Source of the DNA: an uncultured Saprospiraceae bacterium
GTDB lineage: Bacteria; Bacteroidota; Bacteroidia; Chitinophagales; Saprospiraceae
NCBI GenBank assembly: GCA_937997635.1
Contig: CALLFA010000050.1
Span: forward strand, 47,092-111,091
DNA: 64,000 bases
Direction: 5' to 3'
The position numbers and the translations under genes were made by a program. Each line of letters starts with the position of its first letter. The stretch's first letter is position 1. The notes beneath the pieces were generated by a model, which ran no database searches, was not told where the DNA came from, and was given only the letters and a program-made list of their open reading frames with translations. This document shows positions 51,709-60,965 of the stretch, in pieces.

Positions 51709-51762
51709 TAAGTTATAAGTTCGTAAGTAAATTTGACTATGATGCGACGAACTTATAACTTA
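51709..51762. repeat. Perfect 16-bp inverted repeat with 22-nt spacer
   Basis: TAAGTTATAAGTTCGT ... ACGAACTTATAACTTA, 83 bp upstream of NHLP peptide 4. Confidence 0.9.
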
Positions 51763-51844
51763 AAAAGTTAAAACTAAGTACAATAATTGTTTGATGCTAA
51801 TAGCAATATCTTACTAACATTTTTAATAATTTAAAATAAACATT

Positions 51845-52252
51845 ATGAATTTACAAGAAGTATTATCACAAGTCATCAGCGAATGTTGGAGCAACCCAAA
51901 TTTTAAAGCTGAATTTATTGCTAACCCAGAAGAAGCAATTAAAACATTAACTGGGAAAACAGTTGTCTTACCAGAAGGCATGGATTCTATTCAAGTAGTA
52001 GATGAATCTAATCCTACGACTATTTATGTAAACATTCCTGCAGAGCCTAATTTAGATAATGTTGAATTATCGGAGCAAGAATTAGAAATGGTATCTGGTG
52101 GATCTGTGGAAGCTTTTAATGCTATAAAAATCATTAGATGTGGAACTAATATTTTGCCAAGAACTGGTGGTCCAGTAATATCTCTTCCTGAAAAGCCACA
52201 GGGATATCCAGGAGGTACGCCTATTTTTATACCAACAACTCATGAAAGGTAA
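51845..52252 (+). CDS. NHLP-leader RiPP-like precursor peptide 4
   Basis: ECWSNPNFKAEFIANPEEAIKTLTGKTVVLPEGMDSIQVVDESNPTTIYVNIP...LSEQELEMVSGG. Confidence 0.85.
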   Translation: MNLQEVLSQVISECWSNPNFKAEFIANPEEAIKTLTGKTVVLPEGMDSIQVVDESNPTTIYVNIPAEPNLDNVELSEQELEMVSGGSVEAFNAIKIIRCGTNILPRTGGPVISLPEKPQGYPGGTPIFIPTTHER

Positions 52253-52296
52253 CTAAGAGAGGGTCCAACTTTATAAGCTTACAAATATATTTTACT

Positions 52297-52824
52297 ATGA
52301 AACGAGTACTCTTCGTCCTGGGACAACTCAGCGACAATGACATCGAATGGATGATCGATAGCGGCACAAAACAACAATACCTTGCTGGTGAGCATTTGGT
52401 AAAACAAGGTGAGACAATCGATCATATATACATTGTTCTCTCTGGAGAATTCAAAATTTACAATGAAGAGAGATCAGCTCTTGATATTGCAAAGATTGGA
52501 TCCGGAGAATTGGTAGGAGAAATGTCTTTTCTTGACGAGAGACCTCCTTCTGTATCCGTACAAGCAACACGAGACTCCAATGTCTATGCAATCTCACTTG
52601 ATGTTGTCAAGCGTCGCATGGAAGTGGATACGCGTTTTGCTGCAAGCTTTTATTACTCAATCGCTTTATTCTTATCAAATCGATTGAGATCGACGACTAG
52701 TAAACTGGGTTATGGGATCCCAGAAGATGAAGTAGATGAATTAAACATGAACGTGTTAAATGAAGTGGGTAAAGCTGGAGCAAGATTCAGTCGAATTTTG
52801 AATAAATTTTCTGAAATCAACTGA
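52297..52824 (+). CDS. Cyclic nucleotide-binding-fold protein without HTH
   Basis: LVKQGETIDHIYIVLSGEFKIYNE...GELVGEMSFLDERPPSVSVQA; too short for a Crp DNA-binding domain. Confidence 0.82.
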   Translation: MKRVLFVLGQLSDNDIEWMIDSGTKQQYLAGEHLVKQGETIDHIYIVLSGEFKIYNEERSALDIAKIGSGELVGEMSFLDERPPSVSVQATRDSNVYAISLDVVKRRMEVDTRFAASFYYSIALFLSNRLRSTTSKLGYGIPEDEVDELNMNVLNEVGKAGARFSRILNKFSEIN

Positions 52825-52825
52825 T

Positions 52826-54394
52826 ATGAAATCATCTTTTTTTGCTTCTTTTTTCGCGTTCTGTTTTATAACAATGAATGCGCAGATGGACGAGATGCAA
52901 TCTTCGGATTGCACTCTTGTATCCATCTGTGAACTGGCCGGTCATGTTAATCCTAGTATTGCGGCACAACAATTAAGTGTAGATCGTACAGAATATGCTA
53001 TCGATGTTTTGAATAGTGACTTTGATCCATTGTTTTTTGCTTCAGCAAATGCAAATCGTTCAGGAGTTAATTTAAATTCCTTAGATCCGCGTGTTGATTT
53101 GATTGGCAACATGCTCAATACGAATCGTTATGCATTGAGTGGTGGAGTGCAGAAACGTATGTTGAATGGAATGACTGTGAATTCTTCGCTTGAGTTCAAC
53201 CGGGTTTCTGATAACATTCCTATTAACGTATATACCGAGATCGTTGGTAGCCATATAGGTGATAATGCGACAGCGTTAAATCTTTCTCTTGTTCAACCGT
53301 TATTAAGAGGTAAAGGGAAAAAGTATAATGCAGCACCGATAGAAATAGCGAAGCTCGATGCAAAAACCGAACAGTCTGGATTGACGTTTAGTACCTCCGA
53401 GCAAATGCAAAATGTGGTTCTGGCTTACTGGCAGTATTATAGTGATTACCAACGGCTTAAAATTTTTAAAACAAATGAGCGTAGGGTAAGAAGCGTTCTT
53501 GAAATGACAACAGAACTGGTAAATGCAAACAGGCAACCAGCCAGTGATTTGTTGCAAATTCAGGCTGATCTGTTAGATAAAGAAAGACAAGTTATTACAG
53601 CCAAACAAAATGTCTATGCTGCCCGTCAAAATCTTGGCAGATTTATAGGCTTGTCAGAAGAAGACAGCCACCGAATTGGCAAACCAACAGATATTTTTCC
53701 GGAAGTAGTATTGGATGAGGCTGTGTCGGCACAGAAACTGATTGATATTGCACTTAGTAATCGCATGGATTTAGATATGCTTGACAAGCAAAAATCCAGA
53801 TCAGAAATATTACTTGATTTAGCGAAAAATGATCTGCAGCCTAATCTCAATTTGACTGGGACAGCTCGCTATGGTGGTACTGATTTTGGGAATGGCCTAC
53901 ATCGGATTGTCACACCTTTAGCGACAGACGATGGCAGGAACTATACTATAGGTATTGGTCTAAGTTATGATATCCCTATTGGAAACAAACGTGCCGAGTC
54001 AACTGTGCTGATTAACCAAACGAATGTTTCCAATCAGGAACTCCTGTATGATAATCAGAAACGAAATATAGAAATCAATGTATCTATTGAGTATAACAAC
54101 TTAGTGAATTCTGTAGACGCAGTAAACAAGTCGCGACAGACGCTTGAATATTATGAAGAAGTATTTGATAATGAACAACTTAAATTTCAAAATGGTCTGT
54201 CGACGATTCTTAATTTGATTCTCTTTCAAGAGAGACTCACGTTTGCACAACTAGAATACATTTTTAATCAACAACAAATGGCAAGCGCTATCGTGCGACT
54301 TCGTCATCAAACAGGTACGTTGGTAGAATCTGCATATAATGAATTGACTATTCAGAATAAGCATGTTTTTTATCAATTGCCAATCATCAAATAA
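52826..54394 (+). CDS. TolC-family outer membrane efflux protein
   Basis: Signal peptide; ALNLSLVQPLLRGKG..., paired helical repeats, YEEVFDNEQLKFQNGLSTILNLILFQERL. Confidence 0.85.
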   Translation: MKSSFFASFFAFCFITMNAQMDEMQSSDCTLVSICELAGHVNPSIAAQQLSVDRTEYAIDVLNSDFDPLFFASANANRSGVNLNSLDPRVDLIGNMLNTNRYALSGGVQKRMLNGMTVNSSLEFNRVSDNIPINVYTEIVGSHIGDNATALNLSLVQPLLRGKGKKYNAAPIEIAKLDAKTEQSGLTFSTSEQMQNVVLAYWQYYSDYQRLKIFKTNERRVRSVLEMTTELVNANRQPASDLLQIQADLLDKERQVITAKQNVYAARQNLGRFIGLSEEDSHRIGKPTDIFPEVVLDEAVSAQKLIDIALSNRMDLDMLDKQKSRSEILLDLAKNDLQPNLNLTGTARYGGTDFGNGLHRIVTPLATDDGRNYTIGIGLSYDIPIGNKRAESTVLINQTNVSNQELLYDNQKRNIEINVSIEYNNLVNSVDAVNKSRQTLEYYEEVFDNEQLKFQNGLSTILNLILFQERLTFAQLEYIFNQQQMASAIVRLRHQTGTLVESAYNELTIQNKHVFYQLPIIK

Positions 54395-54416
54395 CAAATA
54401 AATAAAATATACATTT

Positions 54417-55679
54417 ATGTCAGCTCCTGGATTTTTTAGAAAGGCAGCCTTAGAAAAGCTGTCCACACCCGAAAAATTAGACCAATTAATTCGCATTACA
54501 AGCCTTAGCGCTTGGTTGGTATTAAGTATGGTGTTTATCGCTATTAGTGGTGCTTTGTTATGGGGATTTCAAGGCAAAGTAAAAACGAAAATAAATGCCA
54601 TGGGCGTTTTGCTTGGTGGAGAAGTTTATGATGTCGTATCCACTTCAAGAGGGCAGCTGGTAAAGCTACATGTCGAAAATGGAGACATTGTTACTGCTGG
54701 TGATGTCATCGCAGAGGTAGAGCAACCAGAATTAATGATGCAAATAGAATCTGTCAAATCAACCCTTTCGGAAAAAGAATATGAGCTGGCGCAGATGGAT
54801 GCATTTGGAAGCGAAGATTCTCGTATCCAGGAAGAATTAATGGAAAAACAGAAGTCAAATATTGAATCTGAAATAGTTGCACTTAACAAAAATCTGGAAT
54901 TCTTAAATCAAGAATTGATTGTTAATAAAAATCTTTTAGAGAAAGGATTGATTACAAAGCCTCAGGTAATAGCTACAGAAAGGCAGATAGATGATATTAA
55001 GAATAATATTCAAAGATTAAACGCTTCTGTTGTCCAGATTAATTCTCAAGAACTCAATAACGATTTTAATCTACAAAGTAGAAAGGCCTTAATCCGTCAA
55101 AGGATTACCCAGGATAAGTTGAGATTAAAACAACTAGAGGAACAGTATGAGAAAAATACAAATATCACAAGTCCACACACTGGAGAAGTAATTGAATTAT
55201 TGACAAGCTCTGGAATCGTTGTTGGAGCTGGATCTCCATTATTTAAAATAAAAAGCAATACGACTTCTGAAGGAAACCTTAGAGGAGTTCTTTATGTACC
55301 TGCGCAAGAAGGGAAAAAGATCACCGTTGGTATGCAAGCACTGGTTGTCCCTTCTACAGTTAAACCACAAGAACATGGCTATATAAAAGCAACGGTTAAG
55401 CGTGTTTCTGAATTTCCCGTCACTCAACAAGGTATGATGGCCTCTATGCAGAATGATCAATTGGTGAACAGTATGCTACGATTAGGAGCTCCGTTTGAAG
55501 TCGTTGTTGAAATTGAAAAAAACGCAGATACACCCAGTGGGTTTAGTTGGACATCTGCTGAGGGACCAGATATTTCTATAAACACTGGCACATCATGTAT
55601 GGGAAAAATTACGGTGAAAGAAGAAGCGCCTATTGCTATGATTGTCCCAGCATTTAAAGAGTTTTTTGACCTGTACTAA
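54417..55679 (+). CDS. HlyD-type membrane fusion protein (NHLM secretion protein type)
   Basis: N-terminal FRKAALEKLSTPEKLDQLIRITS, single TM, coiled coil, biotinyl-lipoyl-like NGDIVTAGDVIAEVEQPEL and TSPHTGEVIELLTSSGIVVGAGSPLF. Confidence 0.88.
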   Translation: MSAPGFFRKAALEKLSTPEKLDQLIRITSLSAWLVLSMVFIAISGALLWGFQGKVKTKINAMGVLLGGEVYDVVSTSRGQLVKLHVENGDIVTAGDVIAEVEQPELMMQIESVKSTLSEKEYELAQMDAFGSEDSRIQEELMEKQKSNIESEIVALNKNLEFLNQELIVNKNLLEKGLITKPQVIATERQIDDIKNNIQRLNASVVQINSQELNNDFNLQSRKALIRQRITQDKLRLKQLEEQYEKNTNITSPHTGEVIELLTSSGIVVGAGSPLFKIKSNTTSEGNLRGVLYVPAQEGKKITVGMQALVVPSTVKPQEHGYIKATVKRVSEFPVTQQGMMASMQNDQLVNSMLRLGAPFEVVVEIEKNADTPSGFSWTSAEGPDISINTGTSCMGKITVKEEAPIAMIVPAFKEFFDLY

Positions 55680-55692
55680 AAGACATATTTAA

Positions 55693-55770
55693 ATGGAAAT
55701 TATTCTTGCTTTTGCTGGTCTTTGTGTGTTTATGTGTTTGCATTTGAAAACAAAAAATTCAAATCAGTAG
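55693..55770 (+). CDS. Possible 25-aa single-TM peptide
   Basis: MEIILAFAGLCVFMCLHLKTKNSNQ* between HlyD and C39-ABC genes; below the ORF-track length threshold. Confidence 0.3.
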   Translation: MEIILAFAGLCVFMCLHLKTKNSNQ

Positions 55771-55785
55771 AACTGAATAAAATAG

Positions 55786-58026
55786 TTGAAGAATTATAAA
55801 TTGAAAAAGAAGATGAACTTTATTTCTACAATAAAAGAAAAATTCAAAAAGTCTCCGCCTAAAAAGAAACTAGTGGCAACACCCGTCAAGACGCCAACAG
55901 TGTTACAGATGGAGGCAGTGGAGTGTGGAGCTGCAGCGCTTGCCATTATTTTAGGCTATCATGGCAGACATGTGCCTCTTGAAAAATTGAGAGTGGCATG
56001 TGGTGTTTCTAGAGATGGATTAAAAGCAACCAACTTGATGAAAGGAGCGAGATCATATGGTCTCGAAGCAAAGGGATACGCCAAGTCTGTTGAAAAACTG
56101 AAAGAGATGCAAATGCCATGCATCATCTTCTGGAACTTTAACCACTTTTTAGTCTTAGAAGGATTCGGTAAGGATAAAGTCTATCTCAGCGATCCTGCTC
56201 AAGGACGATATACCGTAGACCAAAAAGAATTTGATGAATCATTTACAGGGGTAGTGATTAGTCTGAAGCCAGGTCCGGATTTCGTACAGAAGAATGAAAA
56301 ACGAGGATTAATTCCTTCTCTTAAACCTCGTATTTCAAATTCGAAATTGAGTTTGTCGTTTATTTTATTGGCTAGTTTATTTCTAGTCATTCCCGGATTA
56401 ATTATTCCTTCATTTACTCAGATTTTTATTGATAAGTTTTTGATTAATAACTTATCCAGTTTTGTCATGCCTCTTTTATTAGGTATGGTTGGAGTGTTGA
56501 TAATCAATGCCATCTTGGTTTTTGTGCAACAATATTATCTGTTGCGACTGGAAACTAAATTAGCATTAACAATGTCGAGCCAATTTTTATGGCATACTTT
56601 CCATTTACCAATTACATTTTTTACCCAACGATTTGCTGGTGACATCAGTAACAGAGTTTCCCTTAATGACAAAGTTGCAAGATTATTAAGTGGAGATTTG
56701 GCTAATTCATTACTCAATGTGATTGTCGTGCTTTTTTACGCGATTCTGATGTTTAGCTATGATGTCATGTTGACTTTAATAGGCATCACTACTTCTATAT
56801 TAAATGTGATAGCATTAAAAATGGTGTCGAGGGCAAGGACTGATGGCAACAGACGATTGACTAATGAGTCAAACAAACTAATGGGTAACACGATGTCTGG
56901 AATCAGCATGATTGAAACACTAAAGGCGTCCGGACGTGAAAGTGACTTCTTCACATCTTGGTCAGGATACTTGGCTAAAGTCTTAAATGGACAACAAGAA
57001 TTGGGTTATATCACCTTGAAGTTTAATGTCATTCCTCCACTACTTATGTCTTTAACCAACACGATGGTACTTGGTGTTGGAGCGATGAAAGTGATGAATG
57101 GTGATTTGACCATAGGTATGTTGGTGGCCTTTATTTTTCTGATGAATAGTTTTATTCGACCGGTTAATCAATTGGTAGCGACTGGTAGTTTGTTGCAGGA
57201 GACAGAGGGTGATATGAATGTGATTGATGATGTATTAAACTATGAAGTGTCAGAAGAATTTAATGATGAAAATAAGATTGCATTCTCAAAAACAGATAGT
57301 GCTAAGCTTGTGGGAAGTTTAGAATTAAAAGATATCACTTTCGGTTATTCGACTGCATTGGATCCTCTGATCGAAGGATTTAGTATGCACTTAACACCTG
57401 GAAGTAGAGTGGCGCTTGTTGGCGGTTCTGGTAGTGGTAAATCAACAGTCGCGAGATTGGTTTCTGGCTTATATAGTCCATGGAAAGGGGAGATTTTACT
57501 TGACGGCAAACCTAAGCAAGATATTCCTCGAGAGGTTATCAATAATTCTTTGGCTGTCATCGATCAGGATATTTTAATGTTTAAAGGTTCCATCAAGGAC
57601 AACATCTCTTTTTGGGACGATACAATGGAAGAAGCAAACGTCATTCGCTCAGCAAAGGACGCGAACATCCATGAAATGATTGCTTCAAGAGTTGGCTCTT
57701 ACGATAGTGAAGTCGCTGAGAGAGGAACAAACTTTAGTGGTGGACAAAAACAGCGGATTGAAATAGCTCGTGCATTAGCACTCAACCCATCCATTTTGGT
57801 AATGGACGAAGCAACAAGTGCACTCGATCCAAAGTCTGAAAAAATAGTCATGGATAACATTCGAAGAAGAGGCTGTACTTGTCTTGTTGTTGCTCATAGA
57901 CTTAGCACGATTAGAGATTGCGATGAAATTATCGTGATGAATTTTGGAAAGGTTGCCGAAAGAGGCACACATGAAGAATTGTTAGAAAAAAATGGCCTTT
58001 ACGCCAAATTAATAAGCTCAAAGTAA
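55786..58026 (+). CDS. NHLM-type peptidase C39/ABC exporter
   Basis: C39: VLQMEAVECGAAALAIIL, NHFLVLEGF, LSDPAQG; ABC: VGGSGSGKSTVARL, FSGGQKQRIEIARAL, LVMDEATSALD. Confidence 0.93.
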   Translation: MKNYKLKKKMNFISTIKEKFKKSPPKKKLVATPVKTPTVLQMEAVECGAAALAIILGYHGRHVPLEKLRVACGVSRDGLKATNLMKGARSYGLEAKGYAKSVEKLKEMQMPCIIFWNFNHFLVLEGFGKDKVYLSDPAQGRYTVDQKEFDESFTGVVISLKPGPDFVQKNEKRGLIPSLKPRISNSKLSLSFILLASLFLVIPGLIIPSFTQIFIDKFLINNLSSFVMPLLLGMVGVLIINAILVFVQQYYLLRLETKLALTMSSQFLWHTFHLPITFFTQRFAGDISNRVSLNDKVARLLSGDLANSLLNVIVVLFYAILMFSYDVMLTLIGITTSILNVIALKMVSRARTDGNRRLTNESNKLMGNTMSGISMIETLKASGRESDFFTSWSGYLAKVLNGQQELGYITLKFNVIPPLLMSLTNTMVLGVGAMKVMNGDLTIGMLVAFIFLMNSFIRPVNQLVATGSLLQETEGDMNVIDDVLNYEVSEEFNDENKIAFSKTDSAKLVGSLELKDITFGYSTALDPLIEGFSMHLTPGSRVALVGGSGSGKSTVARLVSGLYSPWKGEILLDGKPKQDIPREVINNSLAVIDQDILMFKGSIKDNISFWDDTMEEANVIRSAKDANIHEMIASRVGSYDSEVAERGTNFSGGQKQRIEIARALALNPSILVMDEATSALDPKSEKIVMDNIRRRGCTCLVVAHRLSTIRDCDEIIVMNFGKVAERGTHEELLEKNGLYAKLISSK

Positions 58027-58032
58027 TTAACG

Positions 58033-60327
58033 ATGAAACTTAGTGTTACAGATACATATTTGAAGCAAAACAGACCATTTTATTTAGATCAACACGATCA
58101 TTTTTGGTTAATTGTCAGTGGTGAGGTCGAAGTCTTTTACATTGAAAAAGATGATGGCGGCAATTTAATTGGTGCGAGACAATACATGTACACTGCATCA
58201 AAGGGTGAAATGTTATTCAGTATGCGACATACTGAAACGAAAAGTAATATTTCATTATTTGCAATAAGTGAAAACGCAAAATTGCTTCAAATAAATAAAT
58301 CCAGTATTAAAAATGTCGAGTCCTCAGACTTGTCAGTGCGCATCGAAAAATGGATCAATAAATGCAGCTCTTATTGCTCTGAAATAAATTACCCAAGAGA
58401 CTACATTAATTTGGCTGATAAAACGGAATGCCAATTAAAAAAGGGACAGATTGCCTATCCTGCTGAAGGCCTTTCTTGGGTAGAATGTAAAGAAGGGGAT
58501 TTAAATATTTATGGTCAATCGATACGATTAGAAGAACAAAAAATAAAAAATAATTTGGTGCCAGTTATTGGTAACTTATTTATTCAAGCAAATCAAAAAT
58601 CAGACCTTAATATTTATTCGACATCGGATGTTGTTGAAGATGAAATTACATTAATGTTTGCTGTTGAGCATTTACAAGCTCACTTTCTTGAGTGTCTATC
58701 AAACAAGTTGGCAGAGAATAAAGCCAGATATGAATCTGGATTTCAAAAGAAAAACTCTAATGACACAGAATTATTAGAATCGAGTCTTCATGGTCTGAAG
58801 TCAATTGTAACTGATGATCCTAATAAGAAGGTTTTTCAGGATATTTCAAATAGTAATGATGTACTAGCTGCTTGTCAAGTTATTGGCAATTTGGTTGGAT
58901 TTACATTTAAGGAACCAAAATATATTGATGATAATCATAAAGGCTTAACAAGTCAACTGCATGAAATAGCTAAAGTATCTAATGTCCGATTACGTAAAGT
59001 TATTCTGAGAGGCAAGTGGTGGAATGAAGAAAATGGTCATTTATTTGCATTCATTAAAGAAAGTCAGAAAGCTGTAGCGTTAGTACAGAAAAGAGGAGGC
59101 GGATATTTGCTCAAAGATCCAGAGACAAAAGAAATAGTAGAAGTGGATGAAGAGGTTTCTGCTACACTTGATCCCGTATCCTACATGTTTCTATATTCCT
59201 TTGATCAAAAAATGACAACCGTAGCAAAGTTGTGGAATTTTGCAATCAAAGGGCTTAAAAAGGACGCTATCTGGATTTTAGTTGCTTCTCTTGCTGGTAG
59301 TTTGATTGGTTTGATTATTCCTATTGTTACTGGAATCATGTATGACGATGTTATTCCTCAAGCAGATGAATCATTTTTATTTGAGGTAATCGGCATTTTG
59401 GTTTTAATTGCAATTGTAAATTCATTTCTAGGATTTATAAAAGGAATATTATTATTAAGAGTGGAGACTCAATCTAATTTGACCATACAGGCGGGGCTCA
59501 TGGATCACCTGTTACGGTTACCAGTTAATTTTTTCAAGCAATATACAGCCGGTGATTTAACGATGCGTGCTCTGGGAATAAATACAATTAGACAAATAGT
59601 TTCTGGTGTTGTCATGACAGCCGTATTGAGCGGTGCTTTTTCTATTGTCAATCTTGGATTACTCTTTTATTACGATGTTAAATTGGCTTTAGTTGGCGTA
59701 GCCTTATCTGCTATTGCAGTTATATTTATAGTTTCCATGGGACTTTTGAAATTGAAATATGATAGACAAATTTCAGATCAACATGGAGAAATCCAGGGTT
59801 TGTTATATGAGTTTTTAAGTGGTATTTCGAAAGTACGAATTGCAGGAACTGAAAAGCGCTTTTTTGCCCTATGGGCGTCCAAGTTTGGACAATTTAAACT
59901 TCTTGGATTTAAATCTGGTAACCTTCAAAATTTCGTAGAAGTATTTAATGGCACGTTCCCATTAGTGACCAATATTTTATTTTTTGGATTTATATATTAT
60001 GCATTGACCACTGCAGGTGCAGCTGGTGCTGGTGTCATATCTGTTGGTATTTTTATGGCCTTCATTTCTGCTTTTAGTCAGTTTTTACGTGACTGCTTAA
60101 GTATGAGTCATGCAGTTATATCTTCACTGAATATGGTGCCCCTTTATGAAAGAGTAAAGCCAATATTAGAAGAAGAACCTGAAACACACTTGGATAGCAT
60201 CGATCCAGGCGAATTAACAGGAGATATTGAAATGAATTCTGTTTCCTTTAGATATAATGAAGATCAGCCATTAGTACTGGAAGACGTTTCATTCAAAATA
60301 AATGCAGGTGAATGGTTGCATTTGTAG
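58033..60327 (+). CDS. NHLM-type second ABC exporter subunit, N-terminal and TM part (frameshifted)
   Basis: Divergent N-terminus, TM region, NBD start EDVSFKINAGEW; frame ends just before Walker A. Confidence 0.82.
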   Translation: MKLSVTDTYLKQNRPFYLDQHDHFWLIVSGEVEVFYIEKDDGGNLIGARQYMYTASKGEMLFSMRHTETKSNISLFAISENAKLLQINKSSIKNVESSDLSVRIEKWINKCSSYCSEINYPRDYINLADKTECQLKKGQIAYPAEGLSWVECKEGDLNIYGQSIRLEEQKIKNNLVPVIGNLFIQANQKSDLNIYSTSDVVEDEITLMFAVEHLQAHFLECLSNKLAENKARYESGFQKKNSNDTELLESSLHGLKSIVTDDPNKKVFQDISNSNDVLAACQVIGNLVGFTFKEPKYIDDNHKGLTSQLHEIAKVSNVRLRKVILRGKWWNEENGHLFAFIKESQKAVALVQKRGGGYLLKDPETKEIVEVDEEVSATLDPVSYMFLYSFDQKMTTVAKLWNFAIKGLKKDAIWILVASLAGSLIGLIIPIVTGIMYDDVIPQADESFLFEVIGILVLIAIVNSFLGFIKGILLLRVETQSNLTIQAGLMDHLLRLPVNFFKQYTAGDLTMRALGINTIRQIVSGVVMTAVLSGAFSIVNLGLLFYYDVKLALVGVALSAIAVIFIVSMGLLKLKYDRQISDQHGEIQGLLYEFLSGISKVRIAGTEKRFFALWASKFGQFKLLGFKSGNLQNFVEVFNGTFPLVTNILFFGFIYYALTTAGAAGAGVISVGIFMAFISAFSQFLRDCLSMSHAVISSLNMVPLYERVKPILEEEPETHLDSIDPGELTGDIEMNSVSFRYNEDQPLVLEDVSFKINAGEWLHL

Positions 60328-60935
60328 GACCATCCGGTTCAGGAAAATCTACTGTCATGAGATTGTTGCTAGGCTTCGAAGAGCCAGAAGCTGGGTCTAT
60401 CTTTTTTGATGGTCAAAGTTTTGAGACATTGAATAAGGAGATGGTGCGAAGACAAACAGGTGTTGTGTTACAGAATGGATCGCTGATGTCAGGTTCAATA
60501 TTTAATAATATAGTTGGCAATTCAGAATTAACTTTAGAACAAGCAACACAAGCAGCCAATATGGCAGGTCTCGAAGAAGACATTAAGCAGATGCCTATGG
60601 GTATGCATACAGTCATCAGTGATGGTGCTAGTACATTTTCAGGTGGTCAAAGACAGCGATTGATGATTGCGAGAGCAATTGTCCACAAACCAAGGATGCT
60701 CTTGATGGATGAAGCTACTAGTGCCTTGGATAACAGGACGCAAACAATCGTTTCACAAAGTTTGGATAAGTTGCAAGCGACAAGAATTATTATCGCACAT
60801 AGATTGAGTACTGTTATGAATGCTGACAGAATTTATGTGATGGATCAAGGTAAAATAGTAGAACATGGTAGTTATAATGAATTAATGCAAAGAGATGGGC
60901 TGTTTTCAACACTAGCAAAAAGGCAGATAGCGTAA
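60312..60935 (+). CDS. NHLM-type second ABC exporter subunit, nucleotide-binding domain
   Basis: VAFVGPSGSGKSTVMRLLLG; FSGGQRQRLMIARAI; LLMDEATSALD; continues 58033 in the -1 frame. Confidence 0.88.
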   Translation: MVAFVGPSGSGKSTVMRLLLGFEEPEAGSIFFDGQSFETLNKEMVRRQTGVVLQNGSLMSGSIFNNIVGNSELTLEQATQAANMAGLEEDIKQMPMGMHTVISDGASTFSGGQRQRLMIARAIVHKPRMLLMDEATSALDNRTQTIVSQSLDKLQATRIIIAHRLSTVMNADRIYVMDQGKIVEHGSYNELMQRDGLFSTLAKRQIA

Positions 60936-60965
60936 GAGATAAAATCAGAGATTTGATTTCTGAAA

